Assembly: GCA_900299205.1 (NCBI GenBank)
Contig: OMIW01000114.1
Location: 1 to 13,460, forward strand
Direction: 5' to 3'
DNA from: Pseudomonadota bacterium
GTDB taxonomy: Bacteria; Bdellovibrionota_C; UBA2361; OMIW01
DNA length: 13,460 nucleotides
In this document: piece after piece, positions 6,879 through 13,460 of the stretch
Layout of the letters: every line of letters starts with the position of its first letter
How positions within the stretch are numbered: the first letter of the stretch is position 1
Notes under the pieces: generated by a model
What the model saw: the letters and a program-made list of their open reading frames with translations, nothing else
Told to the model about the DNA's origin: nothing
The model's database searches: none
Made by a program: the position numbers and the translations under genes

Positions 6879-7799
6879 TTATCTTTTTTCCGTCTTATCT
6901 CGACCTGGCCCGCAAACTCCCGCATCGACATGACGATGCGGAAGGTGATGATGGTGTTCATGCGCGTGGGGAGGGTGGCTAAGGGGATGGTGAGTCGACG
7001 TACCTGCACCATGCGAGAGATCACAGTGCATAAACGGTTGAGCATCACCTCCGTACATCTGTGCCATCGCCTCCGGAGAGAGCGCCTCTGCTGGTCGACC
7101 GTGCGAAACGAGGGTCCGATGAAGACAGAGAACGGCATCAACCGCATCGCTCACAACCGACATGTCGTGCGTTACAAACAGGATCGTCATCCGCTCCTTC
7201 AATCGCTCGAGAAGCGACAGCAGTGATCCCTTCACCCCGACATCGACTCCCGAGGTTGCCTCATCAAGGAGCAGAAGACGGGGATGGCGAACCAGCGCGC
7301 GAGCGATATAGACCCGCTGCAACTCTCCCCCCGAAAGCGACCGCACATCATCACCCTCGCGACCGCCAAGCTCGACCTCCTCAAGAACGGCCCCGACCCG
7401 TGCCCGCTCTGCACTCCCTATCCGCCGAAACGGACCCGCGATACCAGTTAGTCCCATCACCACCGAGTGCCCAACCGAGAGGGGGATGTGGGGCTGAGCG
7501 ATGACCCGTTGAGGAACGTATCCAACGATGTCGCGGCACGATTCCGGAGATTTTCCACCGATAATCACCGCCCCCCCCTCGCGCCGTTCGAGCCCGACAA
7601 GCACCCGAAGGAGGGTAGATTTCCCTCCGCCATTAGGACCGAAAAGAAGATTCAGGCTTCCCGGCTCGAGCCGAAACGAAACGGTGTCCAGAACCTCCTT
7701 GCCAAGGCGACGCACCGACACATTGAAGCATTCGACAGCGACTCCGCGCGACGTTGTCTCGGTGACGGTATCCGCTTCACGAACGGTCGATGATGTCAT
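6879..7799 (-). CDS. znuC: Zinc-type ABC transporter ATPase with His-rich C-terminal tail
   Basis: This cytoplasmic ATPase would power zinc uptake through ZnuB. The 306-residue product has Walker A GPNGGGKST (54-62), Q-loop YVPQR (94-98), signature LSGGELQ (155-161), Walker B LLLLDE (175-180) followed by ATSGVD where most relatives have PTSGVD, and switch His211 in VTHD. The core ends near residue 255. Residues 258-290 hold 13 histidines, including HEHHHH. E. coli ZnuC also ends in a His-rich stretch, which supports zinc as substrate; here the stretch is longer. The tail may bind or sense cytoplasmic zinc. The ATG at 7799 follows CGAGGA at four bases, and znuA ends 26 bases upstream. Confidence 0.95.
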   Translation of the reverse strand: MTSSTVREADTVTETTSRGVAVECFNVSVRRLGKEVLDTVSFRLEPGSLNLLFGPNGGGKSTLLRVLVGLERREGGAVIIGGKSPESCRDIVGYVPQRVIAQPHIPLSVGHSVVMGLTGIAGPFRRIGSAERARVGAVLEEVELGGREGDDVRSLSGGELQRVYIARALVRHPRLLLLDEATSGVDVGVKGSLLSLLERLKERMTILFVTHDMSVVSDAVDAVLCLHRTLVSHGRPAEALSPEAMAQMYGGDAQPFMHCDLSHGAGTSTHHPLSHPPHAHEHHHHLPHRHVDAGVCGPGRDKTEKR

Positions 7800-7825
7800 G
7801 GATCCTCGTTTCTTTTCTCGTCCGC

Positions 7826-8764
7826 TTATTGACTCGCGCCCCGCAATCCCTGAATCGCCTCGGTGAGAAAGGTTTCGTAATCAACTGCCCGCCACCCGAG
7901 GGAATCGACAACCACGGGACGCAAACCCAGCTCATCGGCTAGCTTTGAAACCTCTGGAGCACTGACATGGAGCGGCTCGACAATCAGCGAGATTGTCCCC
8001 TCCTCGTCCTTGACCCTTCGCGCGTCCCGAAGCAATCCCCAGCTCCGAGCTTTTGTTTCACACTCGGCGAACCCCCCAATCTCTGACAATCCGAGGTGGG
8101 ATGCAAGCTGCCCCCAGACACGATGATACGAGATGATGTGCCGACGGGGACTTTCTCGAGCAATCAATCCCTGCCCCGAAATCTCCACGATACGTGACGC
8201 GACCTCCCGCGCCCGTGCCCGCACCATCTCGCATTGCTCCTCGTCCTCAAGGGCGCACAGACCCTCGGCAATGTGCCCGGCAACGCGAGCCATCACGATC
8301 GGGTCGAGCCACAACGACGCATCCGTCCGCGGTGCATCTCTCCCCTGCTCTCGGGCAAGCGTCGCCGCAACCTCTTCGGCCACCACGACCCGCCCCTTGA
8401 CCGCCGCACGCCGAGACCATCCATCCACTCCCGACCCGTTGAGCACCACGAGGTCAGCGGCCACAAGCGACCGCAACACCGACGGGGTCGGCTCAAAATC
8501 ATGCGGATCAATCCCCTCGCCGATAAGGGTTGTCACCACGACCCCCTCTCCACCGACCTCCTTGGCCAAAAGCGCGAGCGGGTGGACAGAAGCAACTACT
8601 GAAAGGGGCGGTCGGGAGGCATCCAGCGCGGAGGAGCGGGGAGCTTCATCGTTCGCGAGCGCCCTGTGGACAAGCAGTCCATCACCCCGAACGGTCCCTA
8701 CTCCCCCCGTCCAGAGCCACAAAACACAAAATATCAGTCGCGATCTGTTCAAATTAGAAATCAT
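7826..8764 (-). CDS. znuA: Zinc-type ABC transporter periplasmic binding protein, atypical metal site
   Basis: This cluster A-I binding protein would capture metal in the periplasm and deliver it to ZnuB. I place the start at ATG 8764, after AAGGAG, giving 312 residues that begin with a signal peptide (about 1-27, hydrophobic core RLIFCVLWLWTGGVG). The upstream 27 codons of the open frame are not family-like. Family motifs: SVHPLALLAKEVGGEGV (59-75), GIDPHDFEPTPS (84-95) with the first ligand His88, LWLDP (151-155), ISYHRVWGQLASHLGL (211-226) with His214, VEPLHVSAPEVSKLADELG (262-280) and VVVDSLG with Asp287. The second usual ligand, the His just before LWLDP or IWLDP, is Ser150. The His/Asp/Glu-rich loop of many ZnuA proteins is also absent. 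Manganese or another metal is therefore not excluded. Confidence 0.9.
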   Translation of the reverse strand: MISNLNRSRLIFCVLWLWTGGVGTVRGDGLLVHRALANDEAPRSSALDASRPPLSVVASVHPLALLAKEVGGEGVVVTTLIGEGIDPHDFEPTPSVLRSLVAADLVVLNGSGVDGWSRRAAVKGRVVVAEEVAATLAREQGRDAPRTDASLWLDPIVMARVAGHIAEGLCALEDEEQCEMVRARAREVASRIVEISGQGLIARESPRRHIISYHRVWGQLASHLGLSEIGGFAECETKARSWGLLRDARRVKDEEGTISLIVEPLHVSAPEVSKLADELGLRPVVVDSLGWRAVDYETFLTEAIQGLRGASQ

Positions 8765-9006
8765 ACACTCCTTCGCCCGCAACAACGACCGGCATTTTAC
8801 GATACTCTTTGCCACGCCATAGGGGTCATTTGCGAGAGACCACAATCGGGAAGAATACCATCCCTGTCTGGTTCAAACATCCTCGAACTGCATCCCTGCC
8901 TGATCGCCTAATCAACTCTGACGTGCGAGGTTCTGCCGTGCGACACCGTCATCGTTCAAGCTGTTTCTCCCTCCGTTCAATTGGAGCAAAATCATCCCGA
9001 GAAACG
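8765..9006. promoter_or_regulatory. Divergent intergenic region between znuA and the TadE-like gene
   Basis: These 242 bases must hold promoters for both directions. For znuA a poor match, TTGTGG (8845-8840) and TATGGC (8821-8816) with an 18-base spacer, is the best I see. I find no palindrome typical of the zinc regulator Zur. GTTCAA occurs three times (8871, 8954, 8975); the last two are 21 bases apart, two helical turns. The TadE-like frame remains open leftward to 8809, but without a ribosome binding site or family-like sequence. Confidence 0.4.
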
Positions 9007-11382
9007 ATGATAGCACCACCCGTGGGTTTGAGGCGAACGGCTCGGGAATACCTCAAACCAGCGACTCCTCGTGGGATGGCGCTCTTTGAAATGGCCCTCG
9101 TTCTTCCTCTTTTTATCCTCGGGAGCACCGCACTCGTCGATACGGCTGCGCTCCTGCGAACCCGAAACGCACTCAAAGAGGCTGCCCAGGCATCGGTCCG
9201 GTGCCTCACGACGACGGATTCCCCGTGCGCTCCGATCGCAACCACTCCGCAGACCACACGGCAGTACCGTTATTTTCTGCCGACCACCCCCCCAACCGTC
9301 TACGGGAACATGACGGAAATTCCGGCGACCATAGAGGAACGGAGGGCACCGGTCCATCGGTTTGAGTTTGATACCTCCGTGTTGGGGACTCTGTACACTG
9401 GTGAGGCTCGGCAACAATATCAGGTGACAACGCAATCGGTTGAGGCCGTAAAGCTGGGCCGTTATGTGCTCGAGGAGTTCGGATATTACGTTGACTATAT
9501 CGGTGCACAATTTCAGGTCGTCGACTTCTACAATCGGAGCTTAACCGCGACTCCGAGTCTTGACCTAAAGCCAGACGGATCTCTTACCACATCGAACGTG
9601 CTGTCCTTTAACGCATCAGTTCCGGTACCAGAAGAACTCACCAACGGGAGGGGGGCTGTTGCGTTTGGTGTTGACTCGGTCTGTTCGAGAGAAATTGTCA
9701 CCGACAAAGGCTCAATCGCGGGGTGCGCTCTTGCGCGAGCGGGTAATCAGCTGATGAGCACAATGATGTTCATCCTCGAGGGGAGCGCATCAGGGGGCTC
9801 ACCGTCAAACCCAAAAGAGGCTGACGTGGTCCTTAAAATTTCATATCGCGATGCTGAGGGGAGACTCCAAACAATCCCGCTCGGGGGACAGCAATTTATG
9901 GTTAACGGATCGAATCGGGCTGAAAACTTTGTCCCGAGAGGGGCTCCTCTCGGGAGCTCAGAGAGCTTTAAATTCAGATACATCGAAAAGACATCATATA
10001 CTGAAACGACGGAATACAACGCAAATGTGGTCAAGGTGCCCCTTGGAGTACCGATCACTTTTACCGCACAGTTCAGGAACTGGAGCGAGCTCAGCGGGAC
10101 GGGGGCCACCTGGACCCCAACCAGGCTCCGAGTCTATCTACCCACATTTACCCCAAAAACCGTGCCTCTGACCTGCCAAGAGAACTCCTGTAGCTCCCTA
10201 GCCGCCAAGGTGGGCACATGCACCACAACGCCAAACGTGCCCGGAACATTGACGAAACTCAGCTATGCAGCCGAAAAAAAATCCATCTCCACTCCATGCC
10301 TCATAGCCAGCCAGGCGCCGCAACCTCCCAAGAGTGTCAAGATTCCCAAAACCCCATTCACCTGCACCCCCACCACCATTCAAGAATCCGCTCATACATG
10401 TTCGCCCCTCATCACCGCACACACCTGTGATCCCGCTAACAAGGGAATCAACAATCCTGTCATAAACGGAAAAACGGTGGCCGCGCTCGATGAACTTCTC
10501 CCAGCTTGCAATCCAAACCCGAAGCCAACTGGTTCGCGACTCCTTAACTCTGCAACCGCAACCGTCGTCACCAAACGAATCACCGCCCCGAGGACCACCA
10601 CCCCCATCACGGCCACAGCCGCGAGAACCACCTGCATCTCCGCACCCACAATCTCGCGGGACAAATTCCCCGCTGAAGTTCAGAGCTACGCTGTTGTCAA
10701 CCCCATCGATATGGGTACCGTCGCCGATGCCTTTGCGGACCTGCCAGCCTCAGCCGCCGGACAGCCTCGCGAATCCCTGGCGTGTCTTCCCAACCGGGAA
10801 CTAACCAATCAGGAAGAACCCAGCATACTGAAGAGCTACGCATTCCTGACAACCCCCCACCGCGATCTTGGTTGCGCCCTCCCGAAGACGCTCGCCTCAG
10901 CGAAAGCGCATGTCGAGCAGGACGCTCGGTATCAGGTGAACTTCAGCTCGCCGGTGGTGACCGGAAAGTTTGCATTTTCCGACGGCACTACCCCCGACAG
11001 CTGTACCCCACACACCATCAGCACCCCGGAAATATCTCCGAAGAACACACTCGATCTTGGGGTATTTCCCGAACCCACCATGCCACCTCAGTGTGCGACC
11101 ACTCAGTGTGTGCGCGAGTTCGTCGGCTTCTCCAGCACCTCCGAGACAGGCCCACCCTCAGCGAACATCGCCGCGGCAATCTCCGAGGCCAAAGCCGCCA
11201 CGAAAGCCTACCTCCCCAACGCCAAGCCAGAGGATCTCCAGATCCAGATTACTCCCTCATCAGGGGGCACCGGTGCTCCTATCAAATACGAAGTTACCAC
11301 CCGGATGACTGTGCCATTGAGCTTTCAGCGACGCTCAACAGTGGAGCACGTCGCCCACGGGAAGAGCGAGTTTGCGGGATAG
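9007..11382 (+). CDS. Large secreted protein with TadE-like pseudopilin N-terminus
   Basis: The N-terminus matches TadE/TadG-type pseudopilins: a basic leader ending in RG, then MALFEMALVLPLFILGSTAL (24-43), with Glu five residues after the glycine and a membrane helix, followed by the helical LLRTRNALKEAAQASVRCL (49-67). TadE proteins are small parts of the Tad/Flp pilus secretion system, cut after the glycine by a prepilin peptidase such as TadV. Typical TadE is about 150-200 residues; this one has 791. The remainder is unrecognised, Thr/Ser/Pro-rich, and contains 18 cysteines in all, most in the second half, as in exported disulfide-bonded proteins. ATG 9007 is the best start, though only a weak CGAGAAA precedes it; GTG 9022 and ATG 9076 are alternatives. 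No other tad genes are visible. It could also be a minor-pilin-like adhesin. The N-terminal call is firm, the rest unknown. Confidence 0.85.
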   Translation: MIAPPVGLRRTAREYLKPATPRGMALFEMALVLPLFILGSTALVDTAALLRTRNALKEAAQASVRCLTTTDSPCAPIATTPQTTRQYRYFLPTTPPTVYGNMTEIPATIEERRAPVHRFEFDTSVLGTLYTGEARQQYQVTTQSVEAVKLGRYVLEEFGYYVDYIGAQFQVVDFYNRSLTATPSLDLKPDGSLTTSNVLSFNASVPVPEELTNGRGAVAFGVDSVCSREIVTDKGSIAGCALARAGNQLMSTMMFILEGSASGGSPSNPKEADVVLKISYRDAEGRLQTIPLGGQQFMVNGSNRAENFVPRGAPLGSSESFKFRYIEKTSYTETTEYNANVVKVPLGVPITFTAQFRNWSELSGTGATWTPTRLRVYLPTFTPKTVPLTCQENSCSSLAAKVGTCTTTPNVPGTLTKLSYAAEKKSISTPCLIASQAPQPPKSVKIPKTPFTCTPTTIQESAHTCSPLITAHTCDPANKGINNPVINGKTVAALDELLPACNPNPKPTGSRLLNSATATVVTKRITAPRTTTPITATAARTTCISAPTISRDKFPAEVQSYAVVNPIDMGTVADAFADLPASAAGQPRESLACLPNRELTNQEEPSILKSYAFLTTPHRDLGCALPKTLASAKAHVEQDARYQVNFSSPVVTGKFAFSDGTTPDSCTPHTISTPEISPKNTLDLGVFPEPTMPPQCATTQCVREFVGFSSTSETGPPSANIAAAISEAKAATKAYLPNAKPEDLQIQITPSSGGTGAPIKYEVTTRMTVPLSFQRRSTVEHVAHGKSEFAG

Positions 11383-11434
11383 TCGGTGGATAAGCGATGC
11401 CTTAGGAGAAAAACGAGGTGCTGATTCTCGCCTT

Positions 11435-11490
11435 TTCAGGGAATTGAACTCGAAATATGCCGTTTTTGGCGCTTCCCTGAATTTTGTCTT
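11435..11490 (+). terminator. Probable intrinsic terminator after the TadE-like gene
   Basis: TTCAGGGAA (11435-11443) pairs perfectly with TTCCCTGAA (11473-11481), enclosing an inner GCC/GGC stem with a T-rich loop (11459-11470). TTTTGTCTTT follows at once. It lies about 50 bases past the stop codon. The long loop makes it weaker than a classic terminator. Confidence 0.45.
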
Positions 11491-11608
11491 TATCCATCCC
11501 CGAGTAAACAAGACGCTCCGACCCGCAACCCGATAATCGACCCCCTCGACGAGTACCATCAGAAACGATATCGTGCCCGCGATTGCCCCCCCTTGCTCGC
11601 GCGTCCCC

Positions 11609-13111
11609 ATGCCTCCCTTCATCCCCCTTTTCTTTCGACCGCTCTTCCTCCAACCCCGCATGCTCCTGGTGCTCATCCTCGGGTTCTCCTCGGGCCTCCC
11701 CCTCGCGTTAACAGGGGGCACGTTGCAGGCATGGCTAACCGATGCAGGGATTGCGCTACCCACGATTAGCCGATTCGCACTCGTTGGTATCCCCTACACC
11801 CTCAAGTTTCTCTGGGCTCCCCTTCTCGATGAGTGTATGCCCCCGCTTCTCGGGAGACGCCGTGGCTGGGGGCTCCTTTGTCAGCTCTGTCTCATCAGCT
11901 CGATACTCGCCCTTGGGATGTGTAGTCCCCGAGATAGCCTCGTTATTCTCGCGATCATCACCTTTTTGGTCGTCTTTTTCAGCGCTACTCAGGATATAAT
12001 TCTTGATGCGTTGCGGACTGAGATTCTTCCCGAATCAGCATACGGAGTCGGTGCGGGGATGTATGTGATGGGGTATCGGATTGCGATGCTCGTCTCGGGA
12101 GCGCTCGCGCTCCACCTCGCTGATGCGACCGATGGTGTGGGGCTCCCGTGGGGCACCGTTTACTGGATCATGGCGAGCTTTCTTCTCATCGGGGTAGGAG
12201 CCCTTGTGCTAGCCCCGGAGCCAGCGGCTCCTGAACAACCCTCAATGTCAGCCACCGGCGACCCCGCACGACCGATCACTCCCCAGCTCTCTCTTCAGGA
12301 ACGAATTGTCCTCCCTTTTATCGAGTTCTTCAGTCGTCCTGCGGCGATATCGATTATTGGCTTCGTAACGGTGTACAAGCTCTCAACCATGATGGCGACA
12401 TCGTTAACGGTCACCTTTCTCATGACCCTTGGATATTCAAAAACTGAGATCGGAACCGTAACCAAAATTTACGGGCTCATTGCGACGATTGCAGGGACTC
12501 TCTCCGGTGGTGCGTTGATGACGAAGATGTCACTAAAACGCGCACTCTGGGCATTCGGAGTCGTACAATCGCTCGCAGGTTTGAGCTTTCTGCTCCTCAC
12601 TGCTGTTACCCCGAACACCCTGATGCTTATCGTCGTTATCACCACCGAGAACTTCATGATAGGGCTGGGAGTCGCCGCTCTCTCCGCCTTCATGATGACG
12701 ATCTGTTCGAAGCAGTTCACCGGCAGTCAATTCGCCCTCCTCTCAAGCGTCACCGCAGTCTCTCGGGTCGTTCTTGTCTCTCCCGCCGGGGAACTTGTCG
12801 CAGCGTGGGGGTGGCCCGCTTTCTACCTGTTCTCAGTAGCACTCGCCCTTCCCGGCTTGCTCCTGCTGACTCAATTTGATGCGTGGATAGCCCCACCTCC
12901 GGAAGAATCAGCCCACTCCCTCAATTGGGCTGACTTCTCAATTATTGGTGGTTTTATCGGTGGGTTAACCCTGATCGCAGTTGGGCCACTGGTAGAGGCG
13001 ATTGGACCGGAAGGGCTGTCTGCCGCTAACATCGCGAAGGTCGGAGCGAGTCTATTTTGCGGGGCGTTTGTGCTCGGTTTTTTTCGGGGCAAGGCACGGA
13101 CGAATGGCTGA
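11609..13111 (+). CDS. ampG: AmpG-family muropeptide permease (MFS transporter)
   Basis: AmpG imports anhydro-muropeptides released during cell-wall turnover from periplasm to cytoplasm for recycling. The 500-residue product is hydrophobic throughout, with roughly 12-14 helices. Family motifs are clear: LILGFSSGLPLALTGGTLQAW (22-42), KFLWAPLLDE (66-75), GRRRGW (82-87), SATQDIILDALRTEILP (125-141), YKLSTMMATSLTVTFL near mid-protein and FTGSQFALLSSVTAVSRV in the C-terminal half. The frame extends to GTG 11573; I prefer ATG 11609 because it gives the family's usual short N-terminus. Neither start has a convincing ribosome binding site; ATG 11660 is a further alternative but would cut into the first helix. 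Two additional C-terminal helices, also present in E. coli AmpG, end the protein. No ampC, ampR or recycling amidase is nearby. Confidence 0.92.
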   Translation: MPPFIPLFFRPLFLQPRMLLVLILGFSSGLPLALTGGTLQAWLTDAGIALPTISRFALVGIPYTLKFLWAPLLDECMPPLLGRRRGWGLLCQLCLISSILALGMCSPRDSLVILAIITFLVVFFSATQDIILDALRTEILPESAYGVGAGMYVMGYRIAMLVSGALALHLADATDGVGLPWGTVYWIMASFLLIGVGALVLAPEPAAPEQPSMSATGDPARPITPQLSLQERIVLPFIEFFSRPAAISIIGFVTVYKLSTMMATSLTVTFLMTLGYSKTEIGTVTKIYGLIATIAGTLSGGALMTKMSLKRALWAFGVVQSLAGLSFLLLTAVTPNTLMLIVVITTENFMIGLGVAALSAFMMTICSKQFTGSQFALLSSVTAVSRVVLVSPAGELVAAWGWPAFYLFSVALALPGLLLLTQFDAWIAPPPEESAHSLNWADFSIIGGFIGGLTLIAVGPLVEAIGPEGLSAANIAKVGASLFCGAFVLGFFRGKARTNG

Positions 13112-13170
13112 GAATCGGTACCGACCGTACTTAATAGATTTTTTAAAATTATCGCAATAAATTTCGCGAG

Positions 13171-13193
13171 CAAGCCATATCCCATATGGATTG
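13171..13193 (+). terminator. Stem-loop after ampG, possible weak terminator
   Basis: CAAGCCATAT and ATATGGATTG flank a three-base CCC loop; nine of ten positions pair (one G/A mismatch). CTTTTAT follows. The stem is AT-rich and the T-run short, so it could equally be a binding site. A perfect palindrome TCGGTACCGA lies further upstream at 13115-13124, just after the ampG stop. Confidence 0.35.
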
Positions 13194-13222
13194 CTTTTAT
13201 GTTGAAGGGCATATTCGGTAAT

Positions 13223-13281
13223 CCCTTGACCTACTGCCCCCGGGGGATGAGGTCAAGGGTGCGGTAGCGGGGTGTTTTTTT
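13223..13281 (+). promoter_or_regulatory. Strong stem-loop and T-tract in the leader of the last gene
   Basis: CCCTTGACCT (13223-13232) pairs perfectly with AGGTCAAGGG (13250-13259); between them lies the self-complementary CCCCCGGGGG (13237-13246). A run of seven T begins at 13275, fifteen bases after the stem, preceded by a G-rich stretch. The T-run is too far from the stem for a standard terminator. It may be a terminator for ampG with an unusual fold, or a leader element controlling the gene at 13315. It matches no riboswitch family I know. Confidence 0.4.
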
Positions 13282-13314
13282 GCTTCGACATCCCAAAGGA
13301 CAGAGGGGATTACT

Positions 13315-13460
13315 ATGACGACGTCGACTCTAGTTTCAACGGGTACGGGACAAACGGGTACGGGACAACCGAACACTCCATCCTCTGGGCCCACTCCCTC
13401 CGCCGCCGGTACCCTTCCCCCCGCTGCGCCTCCCAGGCCAGGAGCGACTCCTCCATCCAG
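13315..13460 (+). CDS. Thr/Gly/Pro-rich protein, N-terminal fragment (runs off the right edge)
   Basis: An ATG at 13315 follows a good ribosome binding site (AGAGGGG, seven bases upstream), and the frame is open for 48 codons to the window end. The product begins MTTSTLVSTGTGQTGTGQ and continues with a low-complexity Pro/Ser/Thr/Ala-rich stretch without hydrophobic segment or signal peptide. The TGTGQ unit is duplicated by a perfect 15-bp repeat. Such a start is usually a flexible linker before a folded domain, which would lie outside the window. No family can be assigned. Confidence 0.6.
   Translation, partial: MTTSTLVSTGTGQTGTGQPNTPSSGPTPSAAGTLPPAAPPRPGATPPS
13339..13368 (+). repeat. Perfect 15-bp tandem duplication
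   Basis: ACGGGTACGGGACAA occurs twice in direct succession without a difference, inside the last gene and in frame, giving TGTGQ twice. Each unit itself contains the internal doublet ACGGGTACGGG. Confidence 0.85.

Noticed and set aside
8133-8822. 229-codon plus-strand frame opposite znuA
   Set aside because: It is the complement of a confidently recognised gene; the Ser/Thr/Arg/Pro-rich product shows no domain.
8809-9006. 66-codon extension of the TadE-like protein from a TTG start
   Set aside because: It would place a long basic segment before the pilin-type leader, has no ribosome binding site and overlaps the divergent promoter region.
10392-10664. 90-codon minus-strand frame within the TadE-like gene
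   Set aside because: Its Val/Ala-rich look comes from the reverse complement of the C/A-rich coding strand; no ribosome binding site.
11395-11440. CGAG/CTCG stem just after the TadE-like gene as terminator
   Set aside because: Only four base pairs with a nine-base loop; the stem at 11435-11481 is much better.
1-13460. CRISPR array, insertion sequence, prophage or integron
   Set aside because: No regularly spaced repeats, no terminal inverted repeats with a transposase, no integrase or phage structural gene seen on either strand.

Overview
This 13.5 kb window is ordinary-looking, gene-dense bacterial chromosome with moderately high G+C (roughly 55% by eye). It comes from a double-membraned (Gram-negative-type) bacterium. 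The evidence for two membranes is a lipoprotein with a lipobox, a periplasmic zinc-binding protein with its ABC permease, and an AmpG-type muropeptide importer. The electron transfer flavoprotein is of the mitochondrial/proteobacterial type. I cannot name the phylum. I see no rRNA, tRNA, CRISPR array, insertion sequence, integrase or phage gene.

Layout. Positions 1-8764 are coded on the minus strand. The left edge (1-2316) is the first 772 residues of a large unrecognised protein with an N-terminal membrane/signal segment, one central membrane helix and long helical stretches; it runs off the window. Next is a gene-poor stretch (2317-3248) with several inverted repeats and at most one doubtful 60-residue frame. 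Then comes an apparent operon, read from right to left: etfB (5870-5121), etfA (4991-4005), a 77-residue small frame (3997-3764), and a DUF192 lipoprotein (3767-3249). The last two overlap by ATGA. A perfect extended -10 promoter with two nearby dyads lies upstream of etfB. Further right is a zinc-type ABC importer operon: znuA (8764-7826), znuC (7799-6879), znuB (6851-6042), with short gaps and good ribosome binding sites.

At 8765-9006 transcription diverges. Rightward genes are a 791-residue secreted protein with a TadE-type pseudopilin N-terminus and a cysteine-containing, Thr/Pro-rich body (9007-11382), an AmpG-family permease (11609-13111), and the first 48 codons of a Thr/Gly/Pro-rich protein (13315 to the edge) behind a leader with a strong stem-loop and a T-tract.

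How the genes fit together. EtfAB would carry electrons from acyl-CoA and other dehydrogenases to the quinone pool. ZnuABC would import zinc; its binding protein lacks one usual histidine ligand and the usual His-rich loop, while its ATPase carries a strongly His-rich tail. AmpG would recycle cell-wall fragments. The TadE-like protein points to a Tad/Flp-type surface apparatus, but no other tad gene is visible. I found no convincing new multi-gene system. The items most worth a second look are the TadE-like protein, the atypical ZnuA/ZnuC pair, the etfBA control region, the leader before the last gene, and an excess of the hexamer TCGCGA.
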